A stretch of 32,130 bases of DNA from Flemingiibacterium sp045634005. GTDB lineage: Bacteria > Bacillota > Clostridia > Oscillospirales > CAG-272. Below the pieces are notes generated by a model. That model saw nothing but the letters and a program-made list of their open reading frames with translations, was not told the DNA's origin and did no database searches. The translations under genes were made by a program, and so were the position numbers. The stretch covers positions 1 through 32,130 of the forward strand of contig JAZQZL010000051.1 of NCBI GenBank assembly GCA_045634005.1, read 5' to 3'. This document shows, piece by piece, positions 15,873 to 24,254 of the stretch; the stretch's first letter is position 1, and each line of letters begins with the position of its first letter.

Positions 15873-18073
15873 AGTTAATAATTGCAGAGAAACCCTCGCT
15901 TGCGCGCTCTATCGTCAGCGCCATCGGCGGTACGCCGAAGGGAAGCGGATTTTACAGCGCGGGCGAGTACATAGTCACATGGGCGTTCGGACACCTCTTT
16001 TCGCTTGCTGACGTTGAATATTATACGGGCGGCGAGCGCGGTTCAAAATGGACGCTTGAGGGACTGCCGTGTTTTCCTGCAGAGTTTTCGTACGAGCTTA
16101 GGAAATCGGGCAAGGGCGATGACGGCACGGCACGTCAGTTTGACATAATACGTCAGCTTTGCCGCCGCGCAGACGTTGATACGATAATCAACGCGGGCGA
16201 CTCGGACAGAGAGGGCGAGATAATCGTCCGCCTTTGCATAATGAAGTCGTTTGATCTTTCGCCCACACAGCCGTTTTTCGTCGAAGGCAAGCGTTTTGCG
16301 CGCCTTTGGTTACCCGATCAGACCGCCGAAACCATACAGGCGGCGCTCGCTGAATCGCCCGACGAGTCGGGCTATGACCGCCTCGCAAACGAGGGGTTCG
16401 CGCGCACCTATATGGACTGGCTTTATGGTATAAACTTAACCCGTTTCGCAACGCTCAAATCAGGTGCGCTTCTTCGCGTGGGACGCGTAATCGTGCCTAT
16501 CGTTCGAGCAATTTGCGAGAGGGATCGCGCTATACGCGATTTTACACCCGAAAAATACTATCAGCCACGCTCGGCTGCCGTTACAAACGGTGAGACGGTC
16601 GAGCTTTTGTCAAAGCTTAAGTTTGATAAGGATTCGTTTGGCGACTGTCAGAAAAAGTGCGACGAGTATAACGCGCGCGGGGCTATAGTTACCGAGGTCA
16701 AGCGCAAAAAGGATAAGCTTTCACCCGGTAAGCTTTGGTCACTCTCAAAGCTTCAGGGCTTTCTCGGTAAAAAGTATAAGATGTCGATGCCGCGCTCGCT
16801 TGAGGTGCTTCAGAAGCTTTACGAGGAGGGCTACGTTACCTATCCGCGTACGAATTCGGAGTATCTCGCAACGGCAGAAAAAGATAAGATAAAGCGCGTT
16901 ATTTCTGCGGTGTCGGGACTCGGATATCCGATAGCGTTCAAGGATTCAAAGCAGATATTTGACGACTCGAAAATCGAGGCGCACTCTGCGCTCACGCCGA
17001 CAACGAAGATACCCGACAAGAAGCGTCTTTCCGAGGACGAGGCTATCGTTTACGGTGCGATAATGCGCAGGTTCGCGGCGGTATTTTGTTCTCTTGACTG
17101 TATCGTCGACAAGACGGAGATTAAGATTGCCGTTGGTAATCCTCCCGAAACGGGCGAGGAATTTACATTAAAGGGAACCGTAATGATCGAACCCGGTTGG
17201 ACGAAATACGACGACTATACCGCGAAGGATAAGATCCTTCCCGCATTACAAAAGGGCGATACGGTCAATATCGAATTCGCGCCGACGGAAAAGGAAACCT
17301 CACCTCCGAAGCATTACACTATCGAAACGCTCAACAACTACCTCAAGAACCCCTTCCGCGACGAGCTTTCGAAGAAGGACGACGAGGAAAATGATGCGGA
17401 GGAATACCGCGCCGTATTTGAGGGACTTGAGCTTGGTACGGAGGCGACGCGCACGCAGATCATCGACAACGCGCGCTCGTCGGGCTATATTCAGCTCAAA
17501 AAGGACGTCTATACGATTCTGCCTGACGGAGAGTATCTTGTCGATGCGCTCGGTGCTATGGGCATCGGTATGGACAAATACAAGACCGCCGAGCTCGGTA
17601 AGGCGTTAAAGAGCGTTTACCGAGGCGAAATGAGCGTTGAAGGTGCGACGAGAATTGCCGAGGCGGAAATACAAAGCGTATTCGAGCTTGCAAGCTCCGT
17701 ACAGTCGACGGGCTTTGCCGGCGACGTTATCGGAGTGTGTCCGCTTTGCGGCAAGGATATTGTTCGCACACGTCGCGGATACGGCTGCCGCGGATATAAG
17801 GAAGGCTGTAAATTTACTATATGGAGCACCGTTGCAGGCAGACAGATCTCTGTTGTCGAGGCAAAGCAGCTTCTCACACAGAGTAAGACGGACGTGCTTG
17901 ACGGCTTTGTTTCCAAAAAGGGAACCTCCTTCAGTGCGCGCCTCAAGCTTGAGGGCGACAAGGTGTCTTTCGATTTTGACAGCGTACCTCGACAGGTGCC
18001 ATCTCGCGAGTCGGCGCCAAAGTCTGCGGGCAAGCCGATCGAAGGCATACCGATAGACTATTCGTTTCAGTAA
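15869..18073 (+). CDS. topB: DNA topoisomerase III (type IA)
   Basis: A 734-residue type IA topoisomerase that decatenates DNA by passing single strands. The N-terminal Toprim domain begins MKLIIAEKPSLARSI and carries the acidic triad in NAGDSDREGEII (D111, D113, E115). The active-site tyrosine is Tyr325 in GYVTYPRTNSEYL, and SALTPT follows. The C-terminus has a cysteine zinc motif starting CPLC (624-627) with a second Cys pair in YGCRGYKEGC. I chose the ATG at 15869 because it begins at the canonical N-terminus; the frame is open upstream to 15815 inside the transporter gene. Similar TopB proteins occur on conjugative elements, but composition here matches the neighbours and no transfer genes are adjacent. 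Confidence 0.94.
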   Translation: MKLIIAEKPSLARSIVSAIGGTPKGSGFYSAGEYIVTWAFGHLFSLADVEYYTGGERGSKWTLEGLPCFPAEFSYELRKSGKGDDGTARQFDIIRQLCRRADVDTIINAGDSDREGEIIVRLCIMKSFDLSPTQPFFVEGKRFARLWLPDQTAETIQAALAESPDESGYDRLANEGFARTYMDWLYGINLTRFATLKSGALLRVGRVIVPIVRAICERDRAIRDFTPEKYYQPRSAAVTNGETVELLSKLKFDKDSFGDCQKKCDEYNARGAIVTEVKRKKDKLSPGKLWSLSKLQGFLGKKYKMSMPRSLEVLQKLYEEGYVTYPRTNSEYLATAEKDKIKRVISAVSGLGYPIAFKDSKQIFDDSKIEAHSALTPTTKIPDKKRLSEDEAIVYGAIMRRFAAVFCSLDCIVDKTEIKIAVGNPPETGEEFTLKGTVMIEPGWTKYDDYTAKDKILPALQKGDTVNIEFAPTEKETSPPKHYTIETLNNYLKNPFRDELSKKDDEENDAEEYRAVFEGLELGTEATRTQIIDNARSSGYIQLKKDVYTILPDGEYLVDALGAMGIGMDKYKTAELGKALKSVYRGEMSVEGATRIAEAEIQSVFELASSVQSTGFAGDVIGVCPLCGKDIVRTRRGYGCRGYKEGCKFTIWSTVAGRQISVVEAKQLLTQSKTDVLDGFVSKKGTSFSARLKLEGDKVSFDFDSVPRQVPSRESAPKSAGKPIEGIPIDYSFQ

Positions 18074-18085
18074 TTGTGAGGAAAT

Positions 18086-18733
18086 ATGGCTAAATACAAG
18101 TACGTTCTCTTTGACCTTGACGGCACGCTTGACGATCCCTTTGAGGGAATCACAAAGTCGGTGCAGTACGCGATGAAAAAGTTCGGGGTAGAAACTGAGC
18201 AGGAAAATTTAAAGTGCTTTATCGGACCTCCGCTTGCCGAGTCGTTCGAAAAATATTTTGCGCTTTCGTCTGACGATGCCAAGCTCGCCGTTGACTATTA
18301 CCGCGAGTATTACCGCCCGACGGGTATCTTCGAGGTGAGCATATACAAGGGCATTCCCGAGATGTTGGCATCGCTTCGCGACGCAGGCTGTGAGCTTATA
18401 CTCGCGACCTCGAAGCCGATAATCTTCGCCGATATGATACTCGAAAAATTCGGACTTGCAGAGTATTTCACCGCTACCTTCGGAAGTGAGCTTGACGGCA
18501 CGCGCGTTAAAAAGGACGAGGTCATCGACTATGCGTTCAAGACTCATCCGATGGACAAATCGAAGGCTATTATGGTCGGCGACAGACGTCATGACGTTGA
18601 GGGCGCACACAAGTGCGGCATACCTTGTATTGGCGTAACCTTCGGCTACGGCGACCGTGCCGAGCATACCGCGTGCGGTGCCGAGCATATTGTGGATACC
18701 GTGGATGAGCTCAAAAAATTACTTCTTGCATAA
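18086..18733 (+). CDS. HAD family phosphatase (phosphoglycolate phosphatase-like)
   Basis: A 215-residue haloacid-dehalogenase hydrolase. Motif I is VLFDLDGTLDD (nucleophile D10, acid D12), motif II is the ATSKP segment, and motifs III/IV lie around MVGDRRHDVEGAHKCGIPCIGV. The helical cap between motifs I and II places it with phosphoglycolate phosphatase/PpaX-like enzymes; the true substrate is unknown. TGAGGAAA precedes the ATG. The gene ends at a terminator hairpin whose 3' arm is the spoVAC ribosome site. Confidence 0.9.
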   Translation: MAKYKYVLFDLDGTLDDPFEGITKSVQYAMKKFGVETEQENLKCFIGPPLAESFEKYFALSSDDAKLAVDYYREYYRPTGIFEVSIYKGIPEMLASLRDAGCELILATSKPIIFADMILEKFGLAEYFTATFGSELDGTRVKKDEVIDYAFKTHPMDKSKAIMVGDRRHDVEGAHKCGIPCIGVTFGYGDRAEHTACGAEHIVDTVDELKKLLLA

Positions 18734-18757
18734 AATAACCTCCTTACGGGCATAAAT
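18727..18757 (+). promoter_or_regulatory. Candidate sigma-G (forespore) promoter of spoVAC
   Basis: TGCATA (18727-18732) fits the -35 sequence TGMATA, and CATAAAT (18751-18757) is a partial match to the -10 sequence CATWMTA, 18 bases apart. The -35 overlaps the stop codon of the HAD gene. The predicted start, near 18763-18765, falls after the left arm of the terminator. spoVA operons are sigma-G dependent in Bacillus. Inference from motif and context. Confidence 0.4.
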
Positions 18758-18782
18758 AAGCCAAAGTAAGGAGGTTGTTTTT
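18737..18782 (+). terminator. Terminator hairpin overlapping the spoVAC ribosome site
   Basis: AACCTCCTTAC (18737-18747) pairs perfectly with GTAAGGAGGTT (18766-18776), followed by GTTTTT. The right arm contains AAGGAGGT, the ideal ribosome site eight bases before the spoVAC ATG, so any read-through RNA hides that site. Confidence 0.75.
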
Positions 18783-19220
18783 ATGCAAATGGATGATAAA
18801 ACATATAAAAGGTACGTTGAAAAACGCGCTAGAAAATCAAATCTTGGCGCTGACTGCGCGAAGGCTTTTTTAGTAGGCGGCGGAATATGTACTATCGGTC
18901 AGGGTTTTTTTGATCTATACACCTATCTTAATATGAGCGAGGAGAACGTGAAGGCGCTTGTTCCCGTGACACTGGTATTTTTTGCAGCGCTTCTGACGGG
19001 ACTCAGCCTTTTTGACAACATCGCAAAATTTGCGGGAGCTGGGACGCTTGTGCCGATCACAGGCTTTGCGAACGCAGTCGTTTCGCCTGCGCTTGATACC
19101 AAGGCAGAGGGATTTATCCTGGGAGTCGGCGTAAAAATATTCACAGTGGCTGGACCCGTTATACTTTACGGCACACTCGCGTCGGTGGTATACGGCATTA
19201 TATATTATTTTGTGAGGTGA
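18783..19220 (+). CDS. spoVAC: Stage V sporulation protein AC
   Basis: A 145-residue membrane protein of the SpoVA channel, which moves calcium-dipicolinate into the forespore and releases it at germination; SpoVAC is the mechanosensitive component. Four hydrophobic segments are visible (about residues 26-46, 59-77, 80-98 and 115-142). The signatures AFLVGGGICTIGQ, GAGTLVPITGFANAVVSPA and AEGFILGVGVKIF are shared with SpoVAE. A perfect AAGGAGGT lies eight bases before the ATG inside a terminator arm. First gene of a minimal spoVAC-AD-AE operon. Confidence 0.96.
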   Translation: MQMDDKTYKRYVEKRARKSNLGADCAKAFLVGGGICTIGQGFFDLYTYLNMSEENVKALVPVTLVFFAALLTGLSLFDNIAKFAGAGTLVPITGFANAVVSPALDTKAEGFILGVGVKIFTVAGPVILYGTLASVVYGIIYYFVR

Positions 19221-19225
19221 GCGCG

Positions 19226-20239
19226 GTGCAAAAGGGAATTATTAAGCTTGAAACGCACCCGTCGGTAATCTGTGCCGCCTCTGTAGTCGGCAAAAAGGAA
19301 ATGGACGGTCCGCTTGCGAAGTGCTTCGACTATTATGATGAAACAGACACGTTTGACAAACCGACTTGGGAGCAATCGGAGAGCGAGATGCAGCGTATCG
19401 CGCTTAATACGGCTCTCGACAAGGGCGGCTTCAAGATACGCGACATAGATGCGATATTAGCAGGCGACCTTATAAACCAATGTGTGTCGAGCGGATACGG
19501 GCTTGCTACCTTTGACGCACAGTTCTTCGGGCTTTTCGGTGCATGCTCGACTATGGCGGAGGCGCTTATTTTATCCTCGATGCTAGTCGATTCGGGTAAG
19601 TATTCGCGCACGGTGGCAGTCACGTCCTCGCACAACTGTACGGCGGAGCGGCAGTTCAGAAATCCGCTCGAGTACGGCTCCCAACGCGCTCCCACGGCAC
19701 AGTGGACGGTTACGGGCGCGGCGGCTGTGGTAGTGGGCGAGAACACGGCAAATAAGCCGTACGTCGCGGAGGTTTTGCCGGGGCGCGTATGCGACAAGGG
19801 GATTAGCGACGCTAATAATATGGGCGCGGCTATGGCTCCGGCGGCTGTAGACACGCTGAAGCGGTATTTCGATGAATCGGGAAGTGTCCCTGAAGATTTC
19901 GACGCGATATTTACGGGCGACCTCGGATACGAGGGAAGCGGTATACTCGTCGACCTTTTGCGTGCGGAGGGCTACGATATTTCGGGGGAACACAAGGACT
20001 GCGGTATGCTCATATACGACCGCGAACGGCAGGATATGCACGCAGGAGGCTCGGGGTGTGGCTGCTGTGCCACGGTGTTCGCAGGGCATATATTTCGCGA
20101 GCTTTGCGAGGGACGGCTCAAAAATATTCTGTTTGTGGCTACGGGTGCGATGATGAACACGGCGAGCCTCCAGCAGGGGCTGACTATACCGGGTATTGCA
20201 CATCTTTTGCACATTAAGGCAGGGGGACAAAATGGATAA
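19226..20239 (+). CDS. spoVAD: Stage V sporulation protein AD
   Basis: A 337-residue thiolase-fold protein that binds dipicolinic acid in the SpoVA complex. Signatures are GPLAKCFDYYDET, IDAILAGDLINQC, FGACSTMAEALILSS, TSSHNCTAERQFRNPLEYG, MGAAMAPAAVDTLKRYF and AGGSGCGCCATVF. I prefer the GTG at 19226, which has GAGGTG six bases upstream; the in-frame GTG at 19217 overlaps the spoVAC stop (GTGA) but lacks a ribosome site. It overlaps spoVAE by eight bases. Length matches the family. Confidence 0.95.
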   Translation: MQKGIIKLETHPSVICAASVVGKKEMDGPLAKCFDYYDETDTFDKPTWEQSESEMQRIALNTALDKGGFKIRDIDAILAGDLINQCVSSGYGLATFDAQFFGLFGACSTMAEALILSSMLVDSGKYSRTVAVTSSHNCTAERQFRNPLEYGSQRAPTAQWTVTGAAAVVVGENTANKPYVAEVLPGRVCDKGISDANNMGAAMAPAAVDTLKRYFDESGSVPEDFDAIFTGDLGYEGSGILVDLLRAEGYDISGEHKDCGMLIYDRERQDMHAGGSGCGCCATVFAGHIFRELCEGRLKNILFVATGAMMNTASLQQGLTIPGIAHLLHIKAGGQNG

Positions 20240-20600
20240 AATTCTTGACTACGTTTGGGCGTTTTTGGTGGGCGGAGCGCTTTGTATCGTCGCGCAGATA
20301 CTCATCGATAAGACAAAATTAACACCTGCACGAATACTCGTTTTTTACGTTGTTGCAGGTGTTATTCTGACGGGCGTCGGCGTATATCAGCCGCTCGTTG
20401 ATTTCGCCGGGTGTGGAGCGACTGTGCCGCTCACCGGCTTTGGCTACTCGCTTGCAAAGGGCGTTGAGCGTGCGATAGACGAGCGTGGGATAATCGGTGC
20501 AATGACGGGCGGACTCACTGCCACGGCAGCAGGTGTTACGGCGGCGATGGTTTTTGCGTGGCTCGCGGCGGTGCTGTTTCGCGGCAAACCGAAGGGATAA
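20232..20600 (+). CDS. spoVAE: Stage V sporulation protein AE (SpoVAEB type)
   Basis: A 122-residue membrane protein paralogous to SpoVAC and the third part of the dipicolinate channel. Signatures are YVWAFLVGGALCIVAQILIDKTKLTPARILV and GCGATVPLTGFGYSLAKGV, with hydrophobic segments near residues 7-26, 34-54 and 85-116. AGGGGG precedes the ATG at 20232, inside the end of spoVAD; an open frame extends upstream to 20196. The operon ends at the bidirectional terminator just downstream. SpoVAA, AB, AEA and AF are absent here, as in many Clostridia. Confidence 0.95.
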   Translation: MDKILDYVWAFLVGGALCIVAQILIDKTKLTPARILVFYVVAGVILTGVGVYQPLVDFAGCGATVPLTGFGYSLAKGVERAIDERGIIGAMTGGLTATAAGVTAAMVFAWLAAVLFRGKPKG

Positions 20601-20603
20601 AGA

Positions 20604-20630
20604 AAACAGGCGAACTTTGTTCGCCCGTTT
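20604..20630. terminator. Bidirectional terminator between spoVAE and the APH-fold kinase
   Basis: AAAAC-A-GGCGAAC (20604-20615 region) pairs with GTTCGCC-C-GTTTT around a TTT loop. T runs on both strands let it serve the convergent spoVAE (+) and kinase (-) transcripts. Confidence 0.75.
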
Positions 20631-20633
20631 TGC

Positions 20634-21383
20634 TTACTGATAATCGACAACGCCAACCCAATTCATAAGGAACTCGCGCTCGTGCTCGTTGCCCTTGACG
20701 GATTGGGAAGCGGCAACGATAGGCATCCATTTCTGAACGTACTGCTTTGCCGTGTCGCTCTTTTTACAGAAGGTGTTAAGGTAGTGCTCCGCACCCTCGG
20801 TGTCGCCGCTGAGGCAGAAGAGCAGGTAAGTGCGTGCAACGTCTGCGGAGGCATTACCCTGCGTCGCGTGTGCCCAGTCAATGATGTAGGGCGTGCCGTA
20901 GGAGGTGATGATGACGTTCGAGGGATTGAAGTCGCCGTGGCATACCTTGTTGTGCTTGGGCATACCCTCAAGATGCGTGTGCAGGTCGTAGCGCGTAGTC
21001 GCGTCAAACTCGCTCTGGCTTATTTTGCGGTTCATCTTGTCCTTAAGCTTGGTAAGCAGGGGAGAGGTTTTCGCGTGAACGCTCATCTGAATATCAACGA
21101 GAAGCTCGATGTATTCGTTCTTCTTTTCGGGATTCTCCTCCATAAGCTGTGCAAGCGTTTTGCCATCGATATACTCGTATACTATAGCCCACTTTCCGTC
21201 AACCATATTTACTCCGAGTATCTTGGGGATATTAAGTCCGGTTTCCTCAACTCGCGCCTGATTGAGCGCCTCGTTTAATACGTCAGCCTTGGAATAAGCC
21301 GAGTCAAACACCTTAATGCATTTGTCCCCGTCACGGTATATAGTCTTATGCTTTCTTGTTGCGATTATATTGTCAAGCTTCAT
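20634..21383 (-). CDS. Aminoglycoside phosphotransferase (APH) fold kinase
   Basis: A 249-residue small-molecule kinase-like protein. The Brenner motif VCHGDFNPSNVI supplies catalytic Asp151 and Asn156, and IIDW supplies the metal-binding Asp169; YEYIDGKTLAQL is the hinge region. The sequence resembles the APH-like paralogue families common in gut anaerobes (TIGR02172-like), which are not proven resistance enzymes. AGGAGG lies eight bases before the ATG. It starts 17 bases after adhE, so it is probably read from the adhE transcript. I would not call it an antibiotic resistance gene. Confidence 0.85.
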   Translation of the reverse strand: MKLDNIIATRKHKTIYRDGDKCIKVFDSAYSKADVLNEALNQARVEETGLNIPKILGVNMVDGKWAIVYEYIDGKTLAQLMEENPEKKNEYIELLVDIQMSVHAKTSPLLTKLKDKMNRKISQSEFDATTRYDLHTHLEGMPKHNKVCHGDFNPSNVIITSYGTPYIIDWAHATQGNASADVARTYLLFCLSGDTEGAEHYLNTFCKKSDTAKQYVQKWMPIVAASQSVKGNEHEREFLMNWVGVVDYQ

Positions 21384-21400
21384 TGTAATTTCCTCCTAAC

Positions 21401-24079
21401 TTACGCTTTTTTATTCTTGCGAGTCGACTTTTTTGCGGCGGACTTTGTTTGCGGCATATCTGCCTCAACGAAGTGCTTGCCGTAATAAGCGTTAAGGTAC
21501 ATCTGCTTTATCTCGTCGATAAGCGGGTAGCGCGGGTTAGCGCCCGTGCACTGGTCGTCGAACGCCTGCTCTGCCATATCGTCAAGGCGTGCGAGGAAGT
21601 CAGCCTCGTCTATGCCGTAATCCTTGATAGTTTCCTTAATACCAACGCGAGCTTTAAGGTCGTTTATAGCTTTGATGAGCTTTTCGAGCTTATCCTCGTT
21701 GGTCTTGCCGCCAAGTCCGAGGTAATCGGCGATCTCGGCGTAACGCGCGAGCGTATGCGGATGGTCATACTGCGAGAAGGTACCCATCTTCGCAGGAGCC
21801 TCTGCGGCGTTGAAGCGGAGAACCTCCTCGATCATCAGCGCATTAGCGACACCGTGGGGAAGGTGATGGAACGCACCGAGCTTATGCGCCATAGAGTGGC
21901 AGATGCCAAGGAATGCGTTCGCGAACGCCATACCTGCGATAGTTGCCGCATTTGCCATTTTTTCGCGAGCTTCGACGTCGGTCTGACCGTTATCGTATGC
22001 TCTCGGGAGATACTTGAAGATGTTTTTGAGAGCCTGAAGCGCAAGACCGTCGGTGTAGTCAGTCGCGAGCATAGCGGCGTACGCCTCAACTGCGTGGGTT
22101 ACGGCGTCGATACCTGATGCCGCGGTAAGTCCACGGGGTGCGGACATATGGAAGTCGGTGTCGATAATCGCCATATTGGGAAGGAGCTCGTAATCTGCGA
22201 GAGGGTATTTAACGCCCGTTTTTTCGTCGGTGATGACCGCGAAGGGAGTTACCTCGGAGCCTGTACCTGCGGAGGTGGGGACAGCGATAAAGTATGCCTT
22301 TTCACCCATCTTGGGGAAGGTGTAGACTCTCTTGCGAATGTCGATGAATCTCATCGCCATATCCATAAAGTCTGCCTCGGGATGCTCGTAGAGCACCCAC
22401 ATTATCTTCGCCGCGTCCATAGCGGAGCCGCCGCCGAGCGCGATTATAGTGTCGGGAGCGAAGGCTCTCATCTGTGCCGCGCCCTCGGTTGCATTAGCGA
22501 GGGTAGGATCGGGCTGTACGTTAAAGAACGTAGTGTGCGCGATGCCCATTTCGTCGAGCTTGTCGGTGATCGGCTTTGTGTAGCCGTTCTGATAGAGGAA
22601 GGTGTCCGTTACGATAAACGCCTTCTTGGCGCCTCTTACCGTGCGAAGCTCGTCGAGTGCCACGGGCAGGCAGCCTTTTTTAATATAAACCTTTTCGGGG
22701 GTTCTGAACCAAAGCATATTTTCTCTCCTCTCGGCCACTGTCTTAATGTTAAGAAGGTGCTTGACACCAACGTTTTCGGATACGCTGTTACCGCCCCAAG
22801 AGCCGCATCCGAGTGTCAGGGAGGGAGCGAGCTTAAAGTTGTAAAGGTCGCCGATACCGCCGTGAGAGGAAGGTGTGTTAACAAGTATACGGCAGGTCTT
22901 CATTCTTGCCATATATGCGGCGAGCTTTTCCTTTTCGGTGATCTCGTTGATATAGAGCGAGGCGGTGTGACCGAAGCCGCCGTCCTCTATAAGTCTTTCT
23001 GCCTTCTCGAGCGCCTCGTCAAAGGTCTTTGCCTTATACATCGCGAGCACGGGGGAGAGCTTCTCGTGTGCAAATTCCTCGGAAAGCTCGACGCTCTCGA
23101 CCTCGCCGATGAGTATCTTCGTACCGGCAGGAACGCTTACGCCTGCGAGCTCGGCGATCTTAGCAGCCTTCTGTCCGACGATCTTTGCGTTGAGCGAGCC
23201 GTTTATGATAATGGTCTTGCGTACCTTTTCGGTTTCGTCTGCGTCGAGGAAATAACAGCCTCTTGCCGCGAATTCGCTCTTTACCGCATCGTAAACGCTC
23301 TCAATCACGATGACCGACTGCTCGGACGCGCATATCATACCGTTATCGAAGGTTTTCGAGTGAATGATCGAGTTAACGGCGAGAAGAAGATCTGCAGTGT
23401 CGTCGATGATAGCGGGAGTATTACCTGCGCCAACGCCGAGGGCGGGCTTGCCGCTCGAGTACGCGGCCTTAACCATACCGGGGCCGCCCGTTGCGAGGAT
23501 AATATCCGCTTCCTTCATAACGGTGTTTGTCATCTCAAGCGAGGGAACGTCGATCCAGTCGATGATGCCCTCGGGAGCACCTGCCGCAACTGCCGCCTCG
23601 AGGACAAGCTTTGCCGCCGCTATAGTGGAGTTCTTCGCTCTCGGGTGAGGGCTTATGATGATCGCGTTACGTGTCTTGAGCGCGAGCAGACATTTAAAAA
23701 TTGCGGTAGACGTCGGGTTGGTGGTAGGGATTACGGCTGCTATAACGCCGATAGGCTCTGCTATCTTTGTGATGCCGAATGCCTTATTCTCCTCGATAAC
23801 TCCGCAGGTCTTGGTATCCTTGTAGGCGTTGTAGATATACTCTGCGGCGTAGTGGTTTTTGATAACCTTATCCTCAATAACGCCCATACCCGTTTCTTCA
23901 ACTGCGAGCTTGGCGAGAGTGATTCTCGACTTGTCTGCGGCAGACGCCGCCGCTAAAAAGATCTTGTCGACCTGCTCCTGCGTGTAGGTCTCAAACAGCT
24001 TCTGCGCCGTTTTAACGCGAGCGAGAGTGGCCTTCAGCGTTTCCACGCTGTCAACGATTTCGTAAGCTTTCTGTTCCAT
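21401..24079 (-). CDS. adhE: Bifunctional acetaldehyde-CoA/alcohol dehydrogenase AdhE
   Basis: An 892-residue fusion enzyme reducing acetyl-CoA to acetaldehyde and then ethanol with two NADH, the main redox sink of mixed-acid and ethanol fermentation. The N-terminal aldehyde dehydrogenase half has IPTTNPTSTAIFK, GVGAGNTPAIID and the catalytic Cys250 in DNGMICASEQ. The C-terminal iron-dependent alcohol dehydrogenase half has GGGSAMDAAKIM, HAVEAYAA, and the metal ligands in HSMAHKLGAFHHLPHGVANA. The tail is lysine-rich (KSAAKKSTRKNKKA). CGGAGG lies eight bases before the ATG. A Rex-type site lies 75 bases upstream. A downstream APH-fold kinase shares the likely transcript. Confidence 0.97.
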   Translation of the reverse strand: MEQKAYEIVDSVETLKATLARVKTAQKLFETYTQEQVDKIFLAAASAADKSRITLAKLAVEETGMGVIEDKVIKNHYAAEYIYNAYKDTKTCGVIEENKAFGITKIAEPIGVIAAVIPTTNPTSTAIFKCLLALKTRNAIIISPHPRAKNSTIAAAKLVLEAAVAAGAPEGIIDWIDVPSLEMTNTVMKEADIILATGGPGMVKAAYSSGKPALGVGAGNTPAIIDDTADLLLAVNSIIHSKTFDNGMICASEQSVIVIESVYDAVKSEFAARGCYFLDADETEKVRKTIIINGSLNAKIVGQKAAKIAELAGVSVPAGTKILIGEVESVELSEEFAHEKLSPVLAMYKAKTFDEALEKAERLIEDGGFGHTASLYINEITEKEKLAAYMARMKTCRILVNTPSSHGGIGDLYNFKLAPSLTLGCGSWGGNSVSENVGVKHLLNIKTVAERRENMLWFRTPEKVYIKKGCLPVALDELRTVRGAKKAFIVTDTFLYQNGYTKPITDKLDEMGIAHTTFFNVQPDPTLANATEGAAQMRAFAPDTIIALGGGSAMDAAKIMWVLYEHPEADFMDMAMRFIDIRKRVYTFPKMGEKAYFIAVPTSAGTGSEVTPFAVITDEKTGVKYPLADYELLPNMAIIDTDFHMSAPRGLTAASGIDAVTHAVEAYAAMLATDYTDGLALQALKNIFKYLPRAYDNGQTDVEAREKMANAATIAGMAFANAFLGICHSMAHKLGAFHHLPHGVANALMIEEVLRFNAAEAPAKMGTFSQYDHPHTLARYAEIADYLGLGGKTNEDKLEKLIKAINDLKARVGIKETIKDYGIDEADFLARLDDMAEQAFDDQCTGANPRYPLIDEIKQMYLNAYYGKHFVEADMPQTKSAAKKSTRKNKKA

Positions 24080-24144
24080 TTGATTTTCCTCCGAAAAAAA
24101 TATAGCCGGTTAACCGTCGAAAACAGGGTGTTCGAGGTTTCCTG

Positions 24145-24175
24145 CTTATAGCGTTGTTAATATTTTAACACACAA
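24145..24175 (-). promoter_or_regulatory. Possible adhE promoter overlapping the Rex site
   Basis: On the minus strand TTGTGT (24175-24170) and TATAAG (24150-24145) are separated by 19 bases. The spacing is long, so this is tentative, but the Rex-type palindrome would sit between the boxes, a typical repressor position. Confidence 0.3.
24154..24171. promoter_or_regulatory. Rex-type redox operator upstream of adhE
   Basis: TTGTTAATATTTTAACAC matches the clostridial Rex site TTGTTAANNNNTTAACAA at 13 of its 14 defined positions. Rex is an NADH-sensing repressor that controls adhE in Clostridia and other Firmicutes. No rex gene is in this window. Confidence 0.7.
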
Positions 24176-24199
24176 TTCCCTCAAATGGAATTACCAAAT

Positions 24200-24232
24200 T
24201 GTTATATCCGTGTTATTTCAAAAGATATAACA
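24200..24232. repeat. 9-bp inverted repeat upstream of adhE
   Basis: TGTTATATC (24200-24208) and GATATAACA (24224-24232) are perfect inverted copies separated by 15 bases. It could be an operator for a dimeric regulator; the arms have no T run and do not look like a terminator. Confidence 0.4.
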
Positions 24233-24236
24233 GTTT

Positions 24237-24254
24237 TTGATAAATTTATCACAA
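24237..24254. promoter_or_regulatory. Possible second Rex-like site
   Basis: TTGATAAATTTATCACAA; on the minus strand it begins with the perfect Rex half-site TTGTGA, and the other half is degenerate. It lies 65 bases from the strong site. Confidence 0.3.

Noticed and set aside
15869..18073. Conjugative-element topB
   Set aside because: No relaxase, type IV secretion or integrase genes nearby, and codon use matches adjacent chromosomal genes.
18737..18776. Insertion-sequence terminal repeat
   Set aside because: The inverted repeat is explained as a terminator with a T run and a ribosome site; no transposase is present.
20634..21383. Antibiotic resistance gene
   Set aside because: Only the general APH fold is visible; the closest pattern is the broad TIGR02172-like paralogues, not a known resistance enzyme.
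22148..23956. Open frame of about 602 codons antisense to adhE
   Set aside because: It lies exactly opposite a full-length, motif-complete AdhE, lacks recognisable domains and has a Cys/Arg/Gly-rich shadow composition expected from codon bias of the sense gene.
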